NCBI GenBank assembly: GCA_964405465.1
Contig: CAYONZ010000007.1
Span: 27,900-91,899 of the forward strand
DNA: 64,000 bases
Reading direction: 5' to 3'
DNA from: CAYONZ01 sp964405465
Lineage (GTDB): Bacteria; Bdellovibrionota; Bdellovibrionia; Bdellovibrionales; JAMPXM01
Positions 35,152-44,985 of this stretch are shown piece by piece. The notes beneath the pieces are model-generated. The model searched no databases. It was not told the DNA's origin and was given only the letters and a program-made list of their open reading frames with translations. How positions within the stretch are numbered: position 1 is the stretch's first letter; every line of letters begins with the position of its first letter. The position numbers and the translations under genes were made by a program.

Positions 35152-36368
35152 GACAAATAGGAGTTCAAGATTTCAACCACACGCCCCGTGGCCCCCCGAC
35201 TCCCCAATCGATTCTTCAAATCTTGCAATGAGCGAATCATTTCTTCGCGGTGAACCTCGTTACTCACAATCTCGCCCAGGTGCTTGGCCATATTATTCGG
35301 CTCAGTTTGCTCTTGAAACAACTCTGGCACAATTTGCCTACCCATGATGAGATTCACCATTCCAAAAAACTGTGTCGCAGTTACAAGTCGTTTTGCCAAA
35401 AATGCTGTAATGGCATTCATGCGATACATGATCACCATTGGTTTTTCCATCAACCCAACCATCAATGTGGCGGTGCCACTCGCGCATAAAATTAAATCGG
35501 CCATTTCAATCATATCAAATGGCTCGCGCTGAATAATTCGTAGATCAACCTGAAATTCAGACACGCGATTTTTAAAATCGTCCACTTTCAAAGAGGGTGC
35601 AACAAACAAAACTGGTTTAACATTGGGGTACTGCTCACAAACAATTTTGGCTGTTTTCATCATCACATCAAAATGATGATTGATTTCAGAATGCCGACTT
35701 CCCGGCATCAAACCCAATACTAAATCCTGATTCAATATACCATAGCGTTGCCGCAGCTCCTGTCGAGCGAGTAGGTTCTTGTCTTTTTTTGTTGCATCAA
35801 ATTTAGATGCCACTTCATCTAAAAGCGGATGACCAACGAAATCAACAGGTACACCATGTTTTTGATAGAAGTCTTTTTCAAAAGGAAACAACACCAACAT
35901 TCTATCGACTACCTTTTTGATCTTCTTCACTCGACCAGTACGCCAAGCCCAAACTTGCGGTGAAATATAATAGATCACGGTAATCCCAAGAGCCTTTAAA
36001 TCTTTTGCCAAACGCAAATTGAAATCTGGATAATCAAGAAGCAAAGCAAATTTTGGTCGCCGTCGTTCGGCCTCTGCCAGCAAACTCTTATAAGTTTGCC
36101 GAATGAGAGGAAAGTGTTTGATCACCTCCTGCAAACCAACCACAGCGAGTTCCTCGCTTTTGCCAAGCCTTTCGAACCCGAGATCCTGCATGGCTTGGCT
36201 TCCGATACCGAATGCCGAAACCACTCGACCTTGCTGCTTCCATTGCTCCAGAATTCGTTGCGCATACAGCGAACTGGAGGCCTCCGCAGCCACAATCATG
36301 ACATTTGCATTTAGAGATACGGGAAAGGTGGAGTTTTGTGTGGAATTTCGACTATCACTCTCGCTCAT
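35148..36368 (-). CDS. lpxB: Lipid-A-disaccharide synthase (LpxB)
   Basis: 406 residues, GT19 family. MIVAAEASSSLYAQ near 24-37 replaces the usual GEASGD/L motif, with YYISPQVWAWRTGRVKKIK (about 138) and LPGSRHSEI (about 215) well conserved. Condenses UDP-diacyl-sugar and lipid X into the lipid A disaccharide. The first about 20 residues are an extra Ser/Asn-rich stretch. Confidence 0.93.
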   Translation of the reverse strand: MSESDSRNSTQNSTFPVSLNANVMIVAAEASSSLYAQRILEQWKQQGRVVSAFGIGSQAMQDLGFERLGKSEELAVVGLQEVIKHFPLIRQTYKSLLAEAERRRPKFALLLDYPDFNLRLAKDLKALGITVIYYISPQVWAWRTGRVKKIKKVVDRMLVLFPFEKDFYQKHGVPVDFVGHPLLDEVASKFDATKKDKNLLARQELRQRYGILNQDLVLGLMPGSRHSEINHHFDVMMKTAKIVCEQYPNVKPVLFVAPSLKVDDFKNRVSEFQVDLRIIQREPFDMIEMADLILCASGTATLMVGLMEKPMVIMYRMNAITAFLAKRLVTATQFFGMVNLIMGRQIVPELFQEQTEPNNMAKHLGEIVSNEVHREEMIRSLQDLKNRLGSRGATGRVVEILNSYLS

Positions 36369-36378
36369 AAATACTCAG

Positions 36379-37329
36379 TCACTTCTGCATTTTTAGGCGA
36401 TTGTAAATATCTTCGCGAACCATCTCTGAAACTTGAAGTGCAACCATACCGTCTTCACCCGAAACAACACACGGCTTGTTGTTTACTATTGAATCAACAA
36501 ACGCTTTCGTCTCTTCAAGTAGCGCATCGCCTTTCTCAAGATTCCAACTTTCGATGCTCAAAGGAATCTGATCGTCTTTCCATTCGCCATTTTTAGTTGT
36601 CAAATGAACTTCGCCACTCCCAAAATCAATCGACATGTATTGCTGCTGTTGAAATACGCGAAATTTTCGCGTGGCACTTTGTGAAACCCGGCTCGAAGTG
36701 ATGTTGGCAATAGTTCCAGACTCAAACTCAATTCGGGCGTTGGCAATGTCCACAAGCGAGGTTAGAACCGGGGTTCCAACCGCCGATACAGATTTTACTG
36801 GAGACTTCACCAGCGACAAAATAACGTCGATGTCATGAATCATCAAATCGAGAATCACATCAACATCAACACCTCTTGGTTTAAAAGGAGCTAAGCGATG
36901 ACATTCAATAAAAAGCGGCTTCAAAAGCTGTTTCTTTGCCGCCTGTAAGGCCGGATTGAAACGCTCCACATGGCCCACCTGTAATTTTAAATTCTTTTCT
37001 TTAGCAATTCGCACAAGGTCTTTGGCCTCTTCAACCGTGGTTGTCATAGGCTTTTCGACATTCACATGCACGCCATGACTTAAGAAAAATTTAGCCAAGT
37101 CATAATGTGCGCGGGTGGTGGCGGCAATTGTCACAGCATCAACTTTGCCAATTAAGTCTTTAAAATCGGAGTATCCTGTTACAAGCAGCTCATCACCCAT
37201 GGCCTTCGCCCGTTCAGGGTTCGAGTCACTAACTCCAACCAATTCAGCCTCTGGAATCATCTTGTATTTTTGCGCATGAAAACGCCCAAGGTAACCGACC
37301 CCAACGACCGCACATCGAAGTTTCGCCAT
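36379..37329 (-). CDS. Gfo/Idh/MocA oxidoreductase, GnnA-like by position
   Basis: 316 residues. N-terminal Rossmann fold VVGVGYLGRFHAQ (about 8-20), then HVNVEKPMTTTVEEA (about 92-106, EKP with the catalytic Lys), and the C-terminal Gfo domain with QVGHVERFNPA. In Acidithiobacillus and Leptospira, GnnA (same family) oxidises UDP-GlcNAc at C3 for a 3-amino lipid A sugar, and its gene sits with lpxA. A 2,3-diamino-glucose lipid A backbone is reported for Bdellovibrio bacteriovorus, so this role is attractive here; the partner transaminase GnnB is not in the window. Assignment by context only. Confidence 0.7.
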   Translation of the reverse strand: MAKLRCAVVGVGYLGRFHAQKYKMIPEAELVGVSDSNPERAKAMGDELLVTGYSDFKDLIGKVDAVTIAATTRAHYDLAKFFLSHGVHVNVEKPMTTTVEEAKDLVRIAKEKNLKLQVGHVERFNPALQAAKKQLLKPLFIECHRLAPFKPRGVDVDVILDLMIHDIDVILSLVKSPVKSVSAVGTPVLTSLVDIANARIEFESGTIANITSSRVSQSATRKFRVFQQQQYMSIDFGSGEVHLTTKNGEWKDDQIPLSIESWNLEKGDALLEETKAFVDSIVNNKPCVVSGEDGMVALQVSEMVREDIYNRLKMQK

Positions 37330-37340
37330 GGTATTCTCCT

Positions 37341-38123
37341 TTAAATCGCGATGCCGCGAGTGGATGATCGGATTGACTCAAGAAAATAATCTAGCGCTGG
37401 ATCTGGCTTACACTCTTCGAGAATTCTCTTAATGCTATTTTCGACGGTGTCATTGCCCTTGGTGATAATTCGAATCGCTGTCTTAATCGACGCCACACTT
37501 TCTTTCGAAAAGCCTGAGCGCTCCATACCAATAGTATTCGCCGCACGCATCACCGCAAATTTCCCTTGCGCCATTGAAAAAGGAAGAATGTCTTTGTTAA
37601 TCGAGGTGTCTCCCGCAATGTAGGCATATTTTCCTACACGGCAAAACTGGCTCACAGCACACATGCCACCAATCTTCACATGCTCTTCAATAATCACATG
37701 TCCCGCGAGCTGACTGGTGTTGGCGATCACCACATGGTCTCCAACCTGGCAATCATGCGCAATATGACTGTAGGCCATAATTAAGGTGTGACTACCAAGC
37801 CTCGTCACGCCACCGCCTCCCGGAGTTCCAATATTGAGGGTCGCCATTTCACGAATCATATTGTGGTCACCAATGATCAATTTCGTTGGTTCCCCTTTGT
37901 ACTTCAGATCCTGAGGAGGTCCACCAACTGCCGCACCAGCACAGATACGATTGTGTTTACCAATTTCGACAATACCCATTTCAGATCCCACACTGACATG
38001 CGAATCCAAAACAGTGCCGTCGCCTATTTTCACACGACCACGAACCACACAAAATGGTCCGATCACAACATCTTTACCGAGTTCAACTTCTTTTGAAATA
38101 ACTGACGAAGGATGAATACTCAT
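37341..38123 (-). CDS. lpxA: UDP-GlcNAc (or GlcNAc3N) acyltransferase LpxA
   Basis: 260 residues from ATG 38123 (MSIHPSSVISKEVELG), the family's normal length and start, with AAGG nine bases before; the longer frame to 38204 overlaps fabZ and lacks similarity. Left-handed beta-helix hexapeptide repeats through residue 190, catalytic His in AYSHIAHDC (about 123), and a helical C terminus. First step of lipid A synthesis. 16 bases after fabZ. Confidence 0.95.
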   Translation of the reverse strand: MSIHPSSVISKEVELGKDVVIGPFCVVRGRVKIGDGTVLDSHVSVGSEMGIVEIGKHNRICAGAAVGGPPQDLKYKGEPTKLIIGDHNMIREMATLNIGTPGGGGVTRLGSHTLIMAYSHIAHDCQVGDHVVIANTSQLAGHVIIEEHVKIGGMCAVSQFCRVGKYAYIAGDTSINKDILPFSMAQGKFAVMRAANTIGMERSGFSKESVASIKTAIRIITKGNDTVENSIKRILEECKPDPALDYFLESIRSSTRGIAI

Positions 38124-38139
38124 AAAACTGAAACCTTTC

Positions 38140-38613
38140 TTAAGATTCCCTTGGAAATACTTTCGCAACAAAGCGACATTCGCAGGCCTTTTGCCCACGG
38201 ACACTCGCTTCGGCCTCGACCCAAATCAACTGGCCACGATCTTTTAAAAATCTCGCTGTCATCTCAAGTGTGTCACCTGGCACCACCGGACGCCGAAAAC
38301 GACACTCTTCAACTCCACCAATCAATACATCCATCACCGGACCACCGGGACGAATGATGCCAAGTGCAGCGGCCTGTGCCAAAGCTTCGACTTGCAAAAC
38401 ACCTGGCATAATTGGCTTATGCGGAAAATGCCCAGGAAAATAAGGCTCATTAAAGGTCACATTCTTTGTTGCCCGAATCGAGCACCCCACCATTGAGTCC
38501 AACTTCGGACGAATGATTTCTTCCACACGATCCACCAATAAAAAAGGATAGCGATGCGGAAGCAGACTCATGATCTGCTCTATCGAATAGACAGGAGTTT
38601 CACTCGTCCACAT
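38140..38613 (-). CDS. fabZ: 3-hydroxyacyl-ACP dehydratase FabZ
   Basis: 157 residues. Hotdog fold with LLPHRYPFLLVDRV (about 15-28), the catalytic His in GHFPHKPIMPGV (about 60) and Glu in QVEALAQ (about 74). Fatty-acid elongation, sharing hydroxyacyl-ACP with LpxA. Three bases after ompH. Confidence 0.95.
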   Translation of the reverse strand: MWTSETPVYSIEQIMSLLPHRYPFLLVDRVEEIIRPKLDSMVGCSIRATKNVTFNEPYFPGHFPHKPIMPGVLQVEALAQAAALGIIRPGGPVMDVLIGGVEECRFRRPVVPGDTLEMTARFLKDRGQLIWVEAEASVRGQKACECRFVAKVFPRES

Positions 38614-38616
38614 ATC

Positions 38617-39135
38617 TTACTTTCCTTTTTCAAGGGTTTTTACAACAACATCTGTTAAATCAAGATCTTTCTTGGCATACAACAGAACCTGTTCGTTCTT
38701 CTCAAAAACCAAACCATACCCCTGCTCTTTGGCTACGGTCTGAATAGTTTCTTGAATTTTTTCGTAAACTGGTTGCATCACATCACGCTCTTTTTTCTGC
38801 ATAGCTTGCTGTGCCTGCAAAAATGCCTCACGCAATTTCAAAGATTCTTGCTGAAGCTCTCCCTGCTTTTTCAAACGAGCTTCATCTGACAAAACAGCTT
38901 TTTTCTTTTCAAGATCTTCAGCCATTTTTTTCAAATCAGCATCTTTCTTCTGAAACTCTTCCGATTTGGTTTTTTGTTCTTTTTCGAGCTCTTTCACAGC
39001 TTTTTTACCAATTGTCGTCTCGGCAATCACTTTACGCATATCTACATAGCCAAACTTGTCTTCAGCATTTGCCTTCACGCCAAGAACCAACACCGACATC
39101 AAACCAACTGCCACCAATACTCTTCTTACATCCAT
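38617..39135 (-). CDS. ompH: Periplasmic chaperone OmpH/Skp
   Basis: 172 residues. Signal peptide 1-24 (ends KANA-E), then FGYVDMRKVI and a long charged coiled coil (about 50-130) of the Skp tentacle type, ending with a short strand. It escorts outer-membrane proteins to BamA, whose gene precedes it. No lpxD lies between ompH and fabZ, unlike the common order. Confidence 0.9.
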   Translation of the reverse strand: MDVRRVLVAVGLMSVLVLGVKANAEDKFGYVDMRKVIAETTIGKKAVKELEKEQKTKSEEFQKKDADLKKMAEDLEKKKAVLSDEARLKKQGELQQESLKLREAFLQAQQAMQKKERDVMQPVYEKIQETIQTVAKEQGYGLVFEKNEQVLLYAKKDLDLTDVVVKTLEKGK

Positions 39136-39177
39136 GGATCGCTCCTTTTTCGTTTTTATTAAACTCTATTTACAAAA

Positions 39178-41763
39178 TTAAAATGGCGAACCGATTTGAA
39201 ACTCAAACCGATAGGCTTCATCAGTTTCACGACGATTCACAGGGAAACCCCACTCAAATCGAAGTGGACCAATTGGTGAGAACCATCTCACACCAAAACC
39301 AGCACCACTTCGATAACCATCGCTACGCAACTCTTCACTGGCTTGTCCGATATCCCAAAACAAAACACCCTTGAAGCCAGCCTCAGGAATCAATGGAAAT
39401 TCTATTTCGGCATTGTAAACCGACAACCATTTGCCACCCACTGGAACCTGCGACAGCAGCTCAGCCCGCTCATCGCTCATCGAAGTGTCAGCGGCCTTGT
39501 ACTTATTGTACTTATACTGTGACTTCTTGGTCGTCGTAACACTTCGAGAAGAATAGCCCCGTATGACGCCCAAACCAGGCCCAGGACCCCCAGCATAAAA
39601 TTTCTCATTGTAAAGAGCATCATCTTCACTGCCGTTAGGATTGATCACCCCAATATTGAAGTTGTTACGAAGCACAAACTCCCAAAACAGTTTTTGATAG
39701 AAACGAAAAATTCCCACGCTCTTGACGTACTTTTTATTTCCTCCAAGACCTGCATACTGAAATGAGGTTTCGGCATAGATACCCTTGGTCGGCGACCAAC
39801 GATCATTCCGTTTGTCATAGCGAAGTGAAATTGTCGACGAACTCGTAGCACCATTTCCTGAAGATGGAAACAGGGCTGGATCTCCATTTGGCAAAAGCTC
39901 AACATTGGTGTCGACATATCCGTATTGAATGAAACCATTTAAGTAGGGCGCAAGCGGATGTCCAATGCTCAAACCAAACCCCTGGTTTTTTTGAATCAAA
40001 ACATCAGTTTGCTCAAGTTTACTGAGACTGACATCCACCCCACCCGACCACTCAGAATCATAAAGGTAAGGTTCAGTGAAACTAAACCTATAGTTTTCGG
40101 AGTAACGACTTGATTCAATGGTCACTCCAAGATTTTGACCACGTCCCAAAAAGTTGGTTTGCTCAACTCGGCCATTTAAAATAAACATCGATTCTGAGCT
40201 GTAACCGGCACCCAGCTGAATACTTCCTGTATTTCGCTCTTTCACCACGATATCAACATTCATCCAATCCTGATTTTCAGCCGGAGTGCTCACGTTGAAG
40301 TTAACATCTTCAAAAAAACCAAGACGTTTTACGTTCTCTAATGATTCTCGCTTACGAGTTTCGTTGTAAAGTTCGCCTTCACGAACCTTCAACTCTCGAC
40401 GAATCACTTTGTCCCGAGTCTTAGTGTTACCAATCACGTTGATACGATTGAAGTAAACTTTATTACCCTTTTCAATTTCGAAAATGATATCCACCTTGCG
40501 ATCAGCTTCGCGAATGCGGGTGCGCGGAATCGGATTGGCATAGGCATACCCAAGGTCTCCATACTTCGCTTGCAAAGCCTTCACATCGTTGAGCAAGGTC
40601 TCATGCTTGAAAAACCCAGACCCATCAATTTCAACCGTATTAAAAAGTTCTTCCCTCTCAAATAGAAGATCGCCAGCAAAGTCAACAGAGCCAACCTCGA
40701 AGCGTTCTCCCTCTTCAATGCGAATTGTGATGTAAATTCCCTTTTTATCTGGCGTTACATAGATCTGTGGCCGATCAACCTTGGCCTGCAAATAACCCTC
40801 ATTGAAATACATGTATCCCAATAAACCCACATCACGATCAAATACGTCTTGTTTATAAGCACCACCACCAAAGTTGGCGGCAAAGAATCCACCCTCTTTT
40901 GTTTGCATCATTTCTTTCAATCGATTGTCACCAAGGTGACGATTGCCAATGAAGTTAATCTGTTTAACTTTGACCTTTTCATTTTCTTCAATCGAAAAAG
41001 TCACCTTTACCGATTCACCCTCAACAACTGTGGAAACCTTCGGATTCACTTTTGCCAAAAAGAAGCCTTTATCTTCATAGAGCTTCTGAATTTTTTCAGT
41101 GGCCTCACGAATTTTACTCATATTCAGAATTTCAAATGCCTTTAAACCAGATGCCTCTTTTAATTCGCTCTCCTCAATCTCTTCCTGTCCATCGAACGAA
41201 ATCTCCGCGACCGAAGGCTTCTCCACCAAATGGTAAACCAAGTCGACATCTGTCGCATGCGCCTGCTTTTCAACCCGAATGTCATAAAAGAAGCCCGACT
41301 TAAATAGAGCCTCAACGTCTTGACGAATACGCTTGGCCGAGTAAACCGACCCCTCCTTGGTAACTAACCGAGATTTAACGGCATCAGTTTCAATTTTTTT
41401 ATTCCCGACGACGTTAATGCCAATCACCTTAGGGCCAGAGGTGGCTTCGGCTTCGCCTGATGCCGCCTCATCTGCAGCGGCATCACTCAAAACCGATTTG
41501 TCCTTTTGATTCGCCAAAACATTCGACGTCTTATTCGTATTTTTTTTTGCGGGTAACGTCGTTTTTTTGACTGATGGCTGTGCCTTATTCGCCTTTGAGC
41601 TCTGTGCGGAAACCGATGTGTCCAACACTAAAAAAAACACCGAGAGCACGAATAAAACACCAACACTGCGCTTTGATTTTTGCATCATATGAGCTTTCGA
41701 GGCCTTCAAAGTTTGGTCAAACAATTGATTTAGCAATTTAAAATTCCTAAGCTGTTTTAACAT
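39178..41763 (-). CDS. bamA: Outer-membrane assembly factor BamA
   Basis: 861 residues. A long N region (with MMQKSKRSVGVLF at 41688 as an alternative start) ends in a signal peptide at SVSAQ; then an Ala/Lys/Ser-rich linker, five POTRA domains (about 110-490) and the 16-strand barrel (about 520-861), with the VRGY loop motif in GVIRGYSSRSV and a terminal Phe (GSPF). Inserts beta-barrels into the outer membrane. Neither start has a clear Shine-Dalgarno. Confidence 0.93.
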   Translation of the reverse strand: MLKQLRNFKLLNQLFDQTLKASKAHMMQKSKRSVGVLFVLSVFFLVLDTSVSAQSSKANKAQPSVKKTTLPAKKNTNKTSNVLANQKDKSVLSDAAADEAASGEAEATSGPKVIGINVVGNKKIETDAVKSRLVTKEGSVYSAKRIRQDVEALFKSGFFYDIRVEKQAHATDVDLVYHLVEKPSVAEISFDGQEEIEESELKEASGLKAFEILNMSKIREATEKIQKLYEDKGFFLAKVNPKVSTVVEGESVKVTFSIEENEKVKVKQINFIGNRHLGDNRLKEMMQTKEGGFFAANFGGGAYKQDVFDRDVGLLGYMYFNEGYLQAKVDRPQIYVTPDKKGIYITIRIEEGERFEVGSVDFAGDLLFEREELFNTVEIDGSGFFKHETLLNDVKALQAKYGDLGYAYANPIPRTRIREADRKVDIIFEIEKGNKVYFNRINVIGNTKTRDKVIRRELKVREGELYNETRKRESLENVKRLGFFEDVNFNVSTPAENQDWMNVDIVVKERNTGSIQLGAGYSSESMFILNGRVEQTNFLGRGQNLGVTIESSRYSENYRFSFTEPYLYDSEWSGGVDVSLSKLEQTDVLIQKNQGFGLSIGHPLAPYLNGFIQYGYVDTNVELLPNGDPALFPSSGNGATSSSTISLRYDKRNDRWSPTKGIYAETSFQYAGLGGNKKYVKSVGIFRFYQKLFWEFVLRNNFNIGVINPNGSEDDALYNEKFYAGGPGPGLGVIRGYSSRSVTTTKKSQYKYNKYKAADTSMSDERAELLSQVPVGGKWLSVYNAEIEFPLIPEAGFKGVLFWDIGQASEELRSDGYRSGAGFGVRWFSPIGPLRFEWGFPVNRRETDEAYRFEFQIGSPF

Positions 41764-41810
41764 GTTATAAAAACTCAGACAAAAGCCTAGCTCGATTTAG
41801 GGGGGTTGTC

Positions 41811-41841
41811 AAAAAAACTCCCGGCGCAAACCTCGCAGCGC
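41811..41841 (-). terminator. Possible terminator after lolD
   Basis: Minus strand: short GCGC...GCGC hairpin (41841-41824), then CGGGAG and seven T. The stem is weak, so this is tentative. Confidence 0.35.
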
Positions 41842-41882
41842 GTTTTCTTGTGCACTGATTTTAAGCAACCGACACGATGGTA

Positions 41883-42632
41883 TCAGACGATCCACTGCCC
41901 ATCGCGCATCTTCAAAATGCGCGGAAATTTGCTAGCGAAATTCGCGTCGTGAGTCACAGCTACCAGAGTTAAATTAAAATTGTTTTTCAAATCAAAAAAC
42001 AAATTTTGAATTCGCTCACCATTTACTGTGTCGAGATTTCCAGTTGGTTCATCGGCAAAAAGAATTTTCGGTTTTCGCACCAAGGCTCGCGCAATGGCCA
42101 CCCGTTGTTGCTCTCCACCACTCATCTCAGTCGGAAAATGCTTAGCCCGATCCCTCAAACCCATAAACTCTAGAAGCTCCTGGGCACTTTTTTCGGAATC
42201 CTTTTTATTCATTCCTGCAATTCGACAAGGCATCATCACATTTTCAAGCGCCGTAAATTCTGCCAAAAGATGATGAAATTGAAACACGAATCCCATAGTT
42301 TCATTGCGAAAGTTAGCAAGCTCCTCGTCTGACTTTCGCGTGATCTCTTGCCCTTGATAAAAGATCTTTCCCAGCGTGGGGCGATCCAGAGTGCCTAGTA
42401 TTTGCAAAAGCGTACTCTTGCCAGCTCCTGAAGAACCCACAATACAAACAGCGTCTCCAGAGAATACTTCCAAGTCTACACCCTTCAATACTTCTAAACG
42501 ACCCGCACCCATTGGATAAGACTTGGTTACACATTGTGTGGCCATCAAAGGCACTTGTCCCAACTGAGTCGTGGTATGCGAAGGCCTTCCGGCAGATCCA
42601 TAAACTGAACTTCCTGAATACGGGCTAGACAT
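41883..42632 (-). CDS. lolD: Lipoprotein-release ABC ATPase LolD
   Basis: 249 residues from ATG 42632, which overlaps the lolE stop; a shorter start at 42545 (MATQCVTKSYPMG) matches the family's usual N terminus, so the first 29 Ser/Gly-rich residues may be extra. Walker A GSSGAGKST, Q-loop, signature MSGGEQQR, Walker B ILFADEPTGNLD, and the switch His in VTHD. Powers lipoprotein extraction from the inner membrane. Confidence 0.92.
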   Translation of the reverse strand: MSSPYSGSSVYGSAGRPSHTTTQLGQVPLMATQCVTKSYPMGAGRLEVLKGVDLEVFSGDAVCIVGSSGAGKSTLLQILGTLDRPTLGKIFYQGQEITRKSDEELANFRNETMGFVFQFHHLLAEFTALENVMMPCRIAGMNKKDSEKSAQELLEFMGLRDRAKHFPTEMSGGEQQRVAIARALVRKPKILFADEPTGNLDTVNGERIQNLFFDLKNNFNLTLVAVTHDANFASKFPRILKMRDGQWIV

Positions 42633-43872
42633 AACGGAGACCCTCCACCGGCGCCAAGCGAGCACCCCGCAACGCTGGTGCAATTGATGAAATCAAACAA
42701 ACGACAAGTGATGCAAAAATAATCGCAAACATATCCCAAAACCGAATTTCGACTCCAATATGATCTAACTTGTAAACATCCACTGGCATCAACAAAACAT
42801 ATTGCTGAATCCAGACAAAAAGTGAACAGAGTCCTAAACCTAAAAGCACACCAAGCATCGAACCCACGACACCGAAAAACACGCCTTGCAACGTAAACAT
42901 CTTCACGACATCCCGAGGTGAAGCTCCAATCGCTTTCAAAATACCAATCTCTGAGTAGCGCTGCAAAACATTGACAAACAAATTGCTCGAGACGTTCAAG
43001 CTCGCCGCAATCACCATAATCATTAAAATAAGAAAAATTGCGACCTTTTCAATATCAATGGCCTCAAGCAAATTGCGATTCATATCACGCCAACTGCTCA
43101 CGTAATAATCTATCCCCAATTTTTCACTCAAGACTTTCGCCACCATCTCCGCATCCTCGGTGTCATGAAGCCGCAAACGAAGCCCCGAGTATTTTTCACC
43201 GACTTCGGCAAAGGCCTGCACAGTCGGTAATCCCGAAATGATCAAGCGTTCGTCAAATTCAATTTTTCCAAAATCGATCACACCTACTAAAACAAACTTT
43301 TGAATCTTCGAGGTGAACTCGCTGGAACCAATTTTTGCGATCGGATGGACCACTTGAAATGTCTGCCCAACTGTAAGCCCTAGTTTTTTAACAATACCTT
43401 TTCCTACCATGGCCAAAGGCACACCATTTTCTTCACCAAACTTGTACTGTCCTTGGACGACATGGGAACGAATTTGAATCACCTGATTCACTGTCTGCGG
43501 ATCCACACCTTGCACAGCCACACCGGTCACTCGCCCACGCATTGCCATAATGGCTTCAACTTGAAGAAATGGTGTAAACGCCGCAACCTGAGGAGCCGCT
43601 TGACGAATACGATTCAACGTTGTTTCTAGTGCTTGAACGTTTTCAGATCGATGTATCACTGTCACATGACCGGCCACATCGATCAATGCATTGGAGAGTG
43701 TCTTTTTATATCCACTGATCACTCCCATCGCGGCAACCAGACTGCCTACGCCGAGAGCCATGCCAATGATCGCCATCAGCGCTGGTAAATTCAACCAGCG
43801 TTTTCGATCGGCAAGCATGCGAAACACAACCCAAAGATGAAACTGCACCCTCAATCTCCCCCGGCCTTCCAC
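42625..43872 (-). CDS. lolE: Lipoprotein-release permease LolC/LolE
   Basis: 415 residues, MacB/FtsX type: one N-terminal helix (about 32-55), a periplasmic MacB_PCD domain (about 60-270), and three C-terminal helices (about 280-405), with the cytoplasmic EIGILKAIGASPRDV motif. One permease gene serves here, as in many non-enterobacteria (LolF/LolCE type). Start overlaps the prfB end by 22 bases. Confidence 0.9.
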   Translation of the reverse strand: MEGRGRLRVQFHLWVVFRMLADRKRWLNLPALMAIIGMALGVGSLVAAMGVISGYKKTLSNALIDVAGHVTVIHRSENVQALETTLNRIRQAAPQVAAFTPFLQVEAIMAMRGRVTGVAVQGVDPQTVNQVIQIRSHVVQGQYKFGEENGVPLAMVGKGIVKKLGLTVGQTFQVVHPIAKIGSSEFTSKIQKFVLVGVIDFGKIEFDERLIISGLPTVQAFAEVGEKYSGLRLRLHDTEDAEMVAKVLSEKLGIDYYVSSWRDMNRNLLEAIDIEKVAIFLILMIMVIAASLNVSSNLFVNVLQRYSEIGILKAIGASPRDVVKMFTLQGVFFGVVGSMLGVLLGLGLCSLFVWIQQYVLLMPVDVYKLDHIGVEIRFWDMFAIIFASLVVCLISSIAPALRGARLAPVEGLRYV

Positions 43873-44985
43873 TCTCCAGTCGTGAGAGCTTTGAGATAGG
43901 CTTGAATAAATCCATCCAAATCACCATCCAAAACTTTTGAAACCTGCGAGGTCTGATACGAGGTACGATGATCTTTTATTCGTTGGTCATCCAAAACATA
44001 TGAACGAATTTGGCTTCCCCACTCATTTGCCTTCTTCGTGGCATTCATGGCGTCTTTTTCTTTATTTCGCTCCTCGAGTTCTTTTTGATAAAGAGCGGCT
44101 TTCAACATTTTCATCGCCTTGTCTCGGTTCGAATGCTGAGACCGCTCATTCTGACACTGAACGACGATGCCGGTCGGAATATGTGTTAAGCGAACCGCAG
44201 AGTCCGTCTTGTTCACGTGCTGACCTCCAGCCCCGCTGGCGCGGTAAGTGTCAGTCTTAATATCCTCAGGGCGAATTTCAACTTTGATATCCTCATCCAC
44301 TTGCGCCCAACAAAACACTCCAGCAAAACTCGTGTGGCGACGTGCATTTGAGTCAAACGGAGAAACACGAACCAATCGATGCACACCGGCCTCAGCTTTC
44401 AGATAGCCATATGCATAGAGACCGTCAATTCCAAGTGTACAAGATTTAATCCCCGCCTGTTCACCATAGTTGATTTCAACGGTGTCAACCTTGTAGCCAT
44501 GTTTTTCAGCATAACGCATGTACATTCGCATTAACAACTCAGCCCAATCTTGCGCCTCAGTTCCGCCCGAACCCGCATTGATTGTTAAATAACAACTGTT
44601 TGTATCCTGCTCGCCGTTGAGCATTTGCTTGAGTTCAAGGTCATGAGCCAATCCCTCAAGATGATCAACTTCGGTTTTGGCCTCGAGAAAAGAGTCTTCG
44701 TCTTTTGCCTCAACGGCCATCTCATACAAAACCTGCGCATCTTCCACGCGCTGATGGAGAGTGGTCCATTCAACTAGAGCTCGCTCAACAATGGCTTTCT
44801 CTTTGTTAAGCTTTTGCATCTCAATTGGATTTTCCCAAACCTTTGGGTTTTCTGATTGGTGAATGATCTCTGCTAATCGAGCTTTGCGTGCATCGATGTC
44901 AAAGATACCTCCGAAGGTCGGAGGAACGAATAGTTAAATCTTGAATGCGTTTCTTGACTTCAAAACCTTCGGTTTCGATTCCCAT
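43851..44985 (-). CDS. prfB: Peptide chain release factor 2, programmed +1 frameshift
   Basis: Starts at ATG 44985 (GAGGGAG before it) inside the end of ybeY. After 28 codons comes TGA (44901-44899) in the context CGGAGG-TAT-CTT-TGA-C, the classic RF2 autoregulatory slip site with an internal Shine-Dalgarno; ribosomes shift +1 at CTT and continue with GAC in the frame that ends at 43851. Product about 377 residues. The GGQ motif is in ASGAGGQHVNKTDSAVR. Recognises UGA and UAA, and low RF2 increases shifting, so it controls itself. Confidence 0.95.
44898..44912 (-). promoter_or_regulatory. RF2 programmed frameshift site
   Basis: Minus strand CGGAGGTATCTTTGAC: Shine-Dalgarno-like CGGAGG, three-base spacer, slippery CTT, stop TGA followed by C (weak stop context). 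Confidence 0.93.

Noticed and set aside
38124..38204. Longer lpxA N terminus overlapping fabZ
   Set aside because: Family members start at the MSIHPSS position, which has its own Shine-Dalgarno.
42545..42683. Longer lolD N terminus up to 42683
   Set aside because: It lies within lolE coding sequence and has no similarity to LolD; starts at 42632 or 42545 are sufficient.
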